Shown here: piece after piece, positions 59,042 to 64,000 of the stretch | Layout of the letters: each line of letters starts with the position of its first letter | Numbering within the stretch: position 1 is the stretch's first letter | Assembly (NCBI GenBank): GCA_964360255.1 | Contig: CAYHVK010000007.1 | Span: 101,964 to 165,963, forward strand | Reading direction: 5' to 3' | DNA: 64,000 bases | Source: CAYHVK01 sp964360255 | GTDB lineage: Bacteria > Bdellovibrionota > Bdellovibrionia > Bdellovibrionales > UBA1609 | Position numbers and translations under genes: made by a program | The notes under the pieces: generated by a model | What the model was told of the DNA's origin: nothing | Seen by the model: only the letters and a program-made list of their open reading frames with translations | Databases searched by the model: none

Positions 59042-59794
59042 TTAATACAATCTAGAGAAGACGAACGTTAAAATAAAATCAATAACAATAATAGCGACCG
59101 AACTCGACACTACACTTTTAGTTGTCGCGATCCCCACGCCTTCCGCTCCTGATTGGCAACGAAAGCCATAATAACAGCTAAATAATGGGATAACAGCTCC
59201 AAAACACATGCCTTTGATGATTGAAAAACCAAAGTCTTTCATTTCAACAAAATTTCGCATGGCCATTAAAAAAGCGCCTGGAGTATAGCCTAGCTTAATT
59301 TCACTAACGACCATCGCAAAATATAAGCAGACGACATTGGCAACAGTTGTCAGCAAGAATCCACCAAGCACGCAGGCAATAAAGCGCGGAACAACAAGAA
59401 AACGAATGGGGTCAATACCGAGCATATCAAGGGCTTCGATTTGCTCTGTAACTTTCATGGAGCCCACTTCGGCGGCAAGGCCGGCTCCGACTCTCGATGT
59501 AACAAGTAAGGCTGTTACAACGGCGCCCAATTCACGAATAATAAGTAGCGCTGCAAAACCTGGGACCAGAGAATCATTTTGCACAACCAGCTTCATATGA
59601 AAGGAAGCTTCAATGATTGTTACAACCGCCGCAAAAGTCAGACTGAATAAAACAACGGGCGCGCTTTCGACGGCAACAAAGTTCAGCTGCTTGAATATAT
59701 CGCCTATACGAAAAGGTGGAGAGAAAGTTTTCTTCACCGTATCGATAAATAACTCTACAAATTCTTGAGCGGGTTTTAATACTATGGTGGTCAT
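59042..59794 (-). CDS. mlaE: MlaE-type permease, second copy
   Basis: 250 residues from the ATG at 59794, which overlaps the preceding permease stop as ATGA; the upstream-extended frame to 59845 is rejected. MlaE signature regions: L-I-I-R-E-L-G-A-V-V-T-A-L-L-V-T-S-R-V-G-A-G-L-A-A-E-V-G-S-M-K-V-T-E-Q-I-E-A-L. Five or six membrane helices. Different from the other permease over most of its length, so likely a heterodimer partner. Confidence 0.92.
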   Translation of the reverse strand: MTTIVLKPAQEFVELFIDTVKKTFSPPFRIGDIFKQLNFVAVESAPVVLFSLTFAAVVTIIEASFHMKLVVQNDSLVPGFAALLIIRELGAVVTALLVTSRVGAGLAAEVGSMKVTEQIEALDMLGIDPIRFLVVPRFIACVLGGFLLTTVANVVCLYFAMVVSEIKLGYTPGAFLMAMRNFVEMKDFGFSIIKGMCFGAVIPLFSCYYGFRCQSGAEGVGIATTKSVVSSSVAIIVIDFILTFVFSRLY

Positions 59795-60600
59795 AGTTCC
59801 TCTATTATATAGAGGACGATGTCGCCCAGATAGCTGGTCATCCAATCTGTCATGGTGATTCCCACCATTGTGATAACAGCGGTTGAAACTACGGCACGGC
59901 CCACGCCTTTTGCGCCGCCTCGTGTTGTGTAACCTTTAAATGTACAAACGGAAGCAAGAACAACTGCGAACGTAAAACATTTTACGAGTCCGCTAAATAT
60001 AGACCATGGATTCACAATGGTTGGAATGTGGCGAACGTATTCTTCGGCACTAATCCCAGAGAACCACACTCCTAACAAAAGACCGCCGAAAACCGACATT
60101 AATAAGCCTGCGAAAAGCAGTAAAAAACTTGAGAAAATAATACCGAGAAAGCGCGGAACTATAATTTCTTGAAGAGGGTCCGCACCTAAACAGCGAATGG
60201 CATCAATTTGTTCTGTGACTCGCATCGTACCGAGTTCGGCTGAAGTGAAAGCCCCGATTTTACCGCTCAGCATGAAACCGATAAGAAGTGGACCAACCTC
60301 TCTGATGGTTCCGCTTGTTGCAAGTCCCCCGAGATAGCCGAGCGCCCCGAATTCTTTCACCTGCATCGTAAATTGAATAGTTGTAATACCGCCGACAAAA
60401 AAACCGGCTTGGGCTGTGGTTAAAAAACTCTGGCCTGTGACTTTGACGATCTGCTCACATACAGCGTGAAAAGAAACCTTTTTATAAATTGCAACGCGAA
60501 GTACATCTTGTAAGAAAAGGACGCCACGACCGAGCTCTTCAAAAAATGCGAGCGCAGTAGCGATTGGTTTATAAGCGGCGCGAGTTAAAACAGCGGTCAC
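59791..60600 (-). CDS. mlaE: MlaE-type permease, first copy
   Basis: 269 residues. Family core: I-R-E-V-G-P-L-L-I-G-F-M-L-S-G-K-I-G-A-F-T-S-A-E-L-G-T-M-R-V-T-E-Q-I-D-A-I. N-terminal ~30 residues precede the membrane part. Overlaps its neighbours by four bases on both sides. Confidence 0.92.
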   Translation of the reverse strand: MTAVLTRAAYKPIATALAFFEELGRGVLFLQDVLRVAIYKKVSFHAVCEQIVKVTGQSFLTTAQAGFFVGGITTIQFTMQVKEFGALGYLGGLATSGTIREVGPLLIGFMLSGKIGAFTSAELGTMRVTEQIDAIRCLGADPLQEIIVPRFLGIIFSSFLLLFAGLLMSVFGGLLLGVWFSGISAEEYVRHIPTIVNPWSIFSGLVKCFTFAVVLASVCTFKGYTTRGGAKGVGRAVVSTAVITMVGITMTDWMTSYLGDIVLYIIEEL

Positions 60601-61325
60601 GAAACAACCTCAGCAAGAAAATCTTTAACCAGTGGGTGACGGCTTAATTTTATCTGTGCCGGTGAGCCTTGTTCAACTATTTCGCCTTTATCCAAGACTA
60701 TTATGTGATCGGCGATCTGAAGGGCGCAGATCATATCGTGACTCACTACAAGTGAAGTGGTTTTAAGTTTACGAGAGAGTTCTGAGATCAAATCATTAAT
60801 AGCTTGGGTGGTGACCGGGTCTAAACCTGTTGTGGGCTCATCAAAAAGTAGAATTTGTGGTTGAACAGCAATAGATCGCGCCAAACTCACCCGTTTCTGC
60901 ATTCCATAAGATATAGACGATGGGAAAGAATCAGAAACATTCTTTAAATGAACGAGATCTAAGCATTCAAGCACACGTTTTTGAATTTTCTCTTCATCCC
61001 AGTCGGTGTGACGGCGTAAACCGAAGGCAATATTGTCAGCCACGGTCATAGAGTCAAAAAGTGCCGGATGCTGAAACACCATTCCGCACTCGCGGCGAAC
61101 TTCAAAAAGCTCGTCTTCGCTCAAATGAGTGGTTTCTTTATCTTGTATCCAAATCTCCCCGCCTGAAGCGCGAAGCAATCCCACCAAAAGCTTAAGCAGC
61201 ACGGATTTGCCTGTGCCTGACGTCCCGAGAATGAAAACGATTTGTCCTTGAGGAATCTCTAAATTGATTCCTTTTAGAATCTCGCGACCATCAAAATCTT
61301 TCTTGAGATTTCTCAAAGAGATCAT
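60597..61325 (-). CDS. mlaF: MlaF-type ATPase, second (catalytic-site donor)
   Basis: 242 residues. Walker A G-T-S-G-T-G-K-S (34-41), Walker B L-L-F-D-E-P with catalytic Glu163, and H-loop V-S-H-D with His196 are intact. The signature motif is S-Y-G-M-Q instead of S-G-G-M-Q (Tyr140 in place of the second Gly). In an ABC dimer this signature serves the ATP bound to the partner. Overlaps both neighbours by four bases. Confidence 0.93.
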   Translation of the reverse strand: MISLRNLKKDFDGREILKGINLEIPQGQIVFILGTSGTGKSVLLKLLVGLLRASGGEIWIQDKETTHLSEDELFEVRRECGMVFQHPALFDSMTVADNIAFGLRRHTDWDEEKIQKRVLECLDLVHLKNVSDSFPSSISYGMQKRVSLARSIAVQPQILLFDEPTTGLDPVTTQAINDLISELSRKLKTTSLVVSHDMICALQIADHIIVLDKGEIVEQGSPAQIKLSRHPLVKDFLAEVVS

Positions 61326-62074
61326 CGCGACCTCTCTGAAGAAATGCCATTAATGAAGTTTTTAATCTGCAGATTGGTTGTCGCCCGAGTTTCAGCAGGA
61401 GTCCCCGCAATTAGTGCCTGCTGATCAGTCACCATCAAAATACGATGGCCGAGCTGATAAGCCCGGTTCATATCATTGGTAATAGCCACCAAAGTTGATT
61501 TTCTCTGCTCTTGCAGCTCGAGAATCAGCTCGATAATGCGACGACTGGTGATCGGATCGAGTCCGGCCGTCGGGTCGTCGTAAAAAATAATATCCGGCTC
61601 AAGTGCTAAGGCGCGGGCGATTCCTAGACGTTTCTGCATCCCGCCACTGATTTCGTCAGGATAAAGCTTTACGGCATGAGAAAGTCCGACGCGGTCTAAC
61701 AGATTTAAAACTTTGGCATCGGCATCTTTCTGACTGATCTGCGTCACTTCCTGCAGAGGGAATATGACGTTCTCATAACAAGTCAGTGAGTCGAAAAGTG
61801 CATTCTTCTGAAAGAGCATTCCCATCTTACGTCGAGCTTGATTGCGCTGGTAAGCCGAAATTTCTTCAAGATTTTGCCCGTTAATGAGCACTTCTCCTCG
61901 AGTAGGATGAATAATTCCGCTCATAAGCTTGAGGAGCATAGATTTTCCCTGACCGGATGGGCCAATAATGACAAGACGCTCTCCGGATTCCACACGCAAG
62001 TTCACATCACGAAGAATCTCTTCTCGATCAAAGGTGAGGGAAACATTTCGAAGTTCAATCACAGCTGACGCCAC
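61322..62074 (-). CDS. mlaF: MlaF-type ATPase, first (degenerate catalytic residues)
   Basis: 250 residues. Walker A G-P-S-G-Q-G-K-S (38-45) and signature S-G-G-M-Q-K-R (143-149) are canonical, but the catalytic Glu after Walker B is Asp167 (F-Y-D-D-P-T) and the H-loop His is Asn200 (A-I-T-N-D-M). Its own ATP site, completed by the odd signature of the second ATPase, is thus probably slow or dead, whereas its signature completes the partner's good site. First gene of the operon, divergent from mdh. Confidence 0.93.
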   Translation of the reverse strand: MASAVIELRNVSLTFDREEILRDVNLRVESGERLVIIGPSGQGKSMLLKLMSGIIHPTRGEVLINGQNLEEISAYQRNQARRKMGMLFQKNALFDSLTCYENVIFPLQEVTQISQKDADAKVLNLLDRVGLSHAVKLYPDEISGGMQKRLGIARALALEPDIIFYDDPTAGLDPITSRRIIELILELQEQRKSTLVAITNDMNRAYQLGHRILMVTDQQALIAGTPAETRATTNLQIKNFINGISSERSR

Positions 62075-62169
62075 GCTCTAATTCCAATCTCTTGCTATAT
62101 ATAACTCTGAATCTTAAAATACTCTCTCGTCTACATATTTTACTAATTAACGCCCGAAAGGTCCCCTCT

Positions 62170-63114
62170 ATGGCTCACACAAGAAAAAAAATAACGGTTA
62201 TTGGTGCTGGATTCGTTGGTTCAACATGCGCTCACTGGGCGGCTGCTAAAGAATTAGGCGATGTGGTTTTACTTGATGTAAACGATGGCGCCGCAAAAGG
62301 TAAGTCTCTCGATTTATACGAAGCTTCACCGGTTGAACTTTTTGATTCCCGCATCGTTGGTACTTCTGATTACAAAGACACAGCTGGTTCTGATGTTGTG
62401 ATCATCACGGCGGGTCTTCCGCGTAAACCAGGCATGAGCCGTGACGATCTTTTAGCGACCAACGCAAAAATCATGAAAGAAGTTTGCCAAGGCATTCGTG
62501 AGTACGCTCCGAATTCAATCGTGATCGTTGTAAGTAACCCACTTGATGCAATGGCGTTTGTTGCGAAGAAAACTTTGGGCTTCCCACGTGAACGCGTTCT
62601 CGGTATGGCCGGCGTTCTTGATGGCGCTCGCATGAAGACATTTATCGCTGAAGAATTAAAAGTGAGCGTTAAAGATATCAATGCCTTCGTACTCGGTGGC
62701 CACGGCGACACAATGGTTCCAATGCCACGTCACTGCTCTGTGGGTGGCGTTCCACTTATGGAAATGCTACCGAAAGAAAGAATCGACGCTATCGTTGATC
62801 GCACTCGTAAAGGTGGAGCGGAAATCGTAGGACTTTTGAAAACAGGCTCGGCGTATTACGCTCCTGCCGCATCAGCCGTTCAAATGGCAGAAGCGATCTT
62901 GAAAGATCAAAAGAGAATTCTTCCGTGCGCTGTTGAGCTTCAAGGTGAATACGGCGTGAAAGATCTTTTCGTCGGCGTTCTTTGCAAACTCGGCGGCAAA
63001 GGTATGGAGCAAGTTGTAGAACTAAAACTTAACGATGAAGAGAAAAAAGGCCTCGATAATTCTATCGGCGCAGTTAAAGAACTCGTCGGCGCGTTAGATA
63101 AAATTCAGTATTAA
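62170..63114 (+). CDS. mdh: Malate dehydrogenase
   Basis: 314 residues from the ATG at 62170; the frame extends to 62092 but without conservation. N-terminal NAD motif VIGAGFVGSTCAHW, then G-L-P-R-K-P-G-M-S-R-D-D-L (the Arg pair of malate binding) and the catalytic V-L-G-G-H-G-D-T-M-V-P. This form is the L-lactate-dehydrogenase-like MDH type. Oxidises malate in the TCA cycle. sucC follows 24 bases later. Confidence 0.95.
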   Translation: MAHTRKKITVIGAGFVGSTCAHWAAAKELGDVVLLDVNDGAAKGKSLDLYEASPVELFDSRIVGTSDYKDTAGSDVVIITAGLPRKPGMSRDDLLATNAKIMKEVCQGIREYAPNSIVIVVSNPLDAMAFVAKKTLGFPRERVLGMAGVLDGARMKTFIAEELKVSVKDINAFVLGGHGDTMVPMPRHCSVGGVPLMEMLPKERIDAIVDRTRKGGAEIVGLLKTGSAYYAPAASAVQMAEAILKDQKRILPCAVELQGEYGVKDLFVGVLCKLGGKGMEQVVELKLNDEEKKGLDNSIGAVKELVGALDKIQY

Positions 63115-63138
63115 TTTTTTAGGAGCTAAGGAGCAGCA

Positions 63139-64000
63139 ATGAATATTCATGAGTATCAGGCAAAAGAAGTATTACGCAGACAGGGAGTTTCAACTCTCAA
63201 GTCGCGTACAGCAACGACAGCTGATGAAGCTGTTAAAGCAGCGCAAGAACTGGGCGGAAAAGTTTGGGTTGTAAAAGCTCAGATTCACGCTGGTGGTCGC
63301 GGTAAAGGCGGAGGCGTTAAAGTTGCTAAATCTCTCGATGAGGTTCGTACTTATGCCAAGAACATTATCGGCATGACACTTGTGACGCCGCAAACGGGCC
63401 CAGAAGGTAAGAAAGTAAATCTTGTTCTTATCGAAGAAGGCTGCGATATCGGCAAAGAATATTACGTGGCTGTTCTCGTTGATCGTCACTACGGTCGCGT
63501 GACTATGATCGCTTCATCTGAAGGCGGTATGGACATCGAAGAAGTAGCAGAGCACACTCCTGAAAAAATCCACAAAGTTGTGATTGATCCGGTGTCTGGT
63601 TTGATGCCGTTTCAAGCCCGCCAATTAGCGTTCAAAATTGGTATTCCAAATGACTCGATCAATAAAGCGGTAAAGAACCTTATGGGTCTTTACAAAGCTT
63701 TTGAAGTTTCTGACTGCTCGATGGCTGAAATCAACCCACTTGTTGCAACAAAAGCCGGCGAAATTATCGCTCTTGATGCAAAAATGAACTTCGATTCAAA
63801 TGCTCTTTATCGTCAGCCTTCTATCATGGAATACCGTGATTTAACTGAAGAGAACGAGATGGAAATAGAAGCGAAGAAGTATGACCTCGCTTACATCAAG
63901 CTCGATGGTAACATCGGCTGCATGGTGAACGGTGCGGGCTTAGCGATGTCGACAATGGATATCATTCAGCTGAACGGCGAAAGCCCAGCGAACTTCCTCG
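63139..64000 (+). CDS. sucC: Succinyl-CoA synthetase beta subunit (5' part, runs off the window)
   Basis: 287 codons are visible, open to the window end. ATG at 63139 with AAGGAG upstream. N-terminal M-N-I-H-E-Y-Q-A-K-E-V, the ATP-grasp loop V-V-K-A-Q-I-H-A-G-G-R-G-K-G-G-G-V-K and S-M-A-E-I-N-P-L-V-A-T are characteristic. It makes succinate plus ATP or GTP in the TCA cycle; sucD is expected beyond the edge. Operon with mdh. Confidence 0.96.
   Translation, partial: MNIHEYQAKEVLRRQGVSTLKSRTATTADEAVKAAQELGGKVWVVKAQIHAGGRGKGGGVKVAKSLDEVRTYAKNIIGMTLVTPQTGPEGKKVNLVLIEEGCDIGKEYYVAVLVDRHYGRVTMIASSEGGMDIEEVAEHTPEKIHKVVIDPVSGLMPFQARQLAFKIGIPNDSINKAVKNLMGLYKAFEVSDCSMAEINPLVATKAGEIIALDAKMNFDSNALYRQPSIMEYRDLTEENEMEIEAKKYDLAYIKLDGNIGCMVNGAGLAMSTMDIIQLNGESPANFL

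Overview
The window reads as a stretch of chromosome from a Gram-negative bacterium, most likely of the Bdellovibrionota or a neighbouring former-deltaproteobacterial lineage. The basis is gene content: Lpt/Sec-type envelope logic, Tol, FtsEX-EnvC-CtpA, an MCE/Mla exporter, Suf, TPR regulators with a winged helix, many short signal-peptide proteins without recognisable domains, paired ArsA ATPases and Tad-type pilus genes. G+C looks moderate (mid-40s by eye, not computed). No phage, insertion sequence, rRNA or CRISPR array is visible; nearly all of the sequence is densely packed housekeeping DNA.

Layout. 1-5.4 kb: partial PQQ-type sugar dehydrogenase, a DUF2721 membrane protein, a 37-residue membrane peptide, D-amino-acid dehydrogenase, a periplasmic M1 aminopeptidase and tRNA-Val. 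5.5-14 kb: the protein quality-control block clpP-clpX-lon followed by a TPR/winged-helix regulator, then pepA facing the other way. 14-22.7 kb: secreted unknowns, gshA with a CysZ/EI24-like membrane protein, a TPR lipoprotein, two ArsA-like ATPases, trigger factor. 22.7-27 kb: ftsE-ftsX-envC-ctpA. 27-29.6 kb: a metalloprotease-like lipoprotein and a coupled partner. 29.6-35.2 kb: rrf2-sufB-sufC-sufD-sufS-nfu. 35.4-42.8 kb: tolQRAB with a GDPD-like leader gene, a GlnE-type adenylyltransferase and a cyclophilin. 43-52 kb: cNMP-binding protein, epimerase and mtgA, an ABC-2 exporter, dusB, bacterioferritin, SUI1, GNAT, msrP/msrQ and two secreted unknowns. 52.4-53.4 kb: a HigB/HigA-like toxin-antitoxin pair and a repeat-rich gap. 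53.4-58.2 kb: tRNA-Phe, a Cys/Met PLP enzyme, a Ser/Thr kinase with TadB/TadC-like proteins, a 26-residue Lys-rich peptide, a second membrane peptide and structured repeats. 58.2-62 kb: an MCE transporter operon with two ATPases and two permeases. 62.1-64 kb: mdh and the start of sucC.

The most interesting signals are (1) two related 35-37 residue membrane peptides 57 kb apart, each with its Shine-Dalgarno inside a short hairpin and each followed by the same 15-nt box, which look like an undescribed small-protein (possibly type I toxin-like) family; (2) the MCE/Mla-type operon, whose two ATPases carry complementary degenerate motifs that predict one dead and one live ATP site, together with two permeases; (3) two copies of a long hairpin repeat whose arms differ but remain self-complementary; (4) a 26-residue, 15-lysine peptide gene with a strong ribosome site and terminator; (5) a secreted protein made of seven 19-residue two-cysteine repeats.
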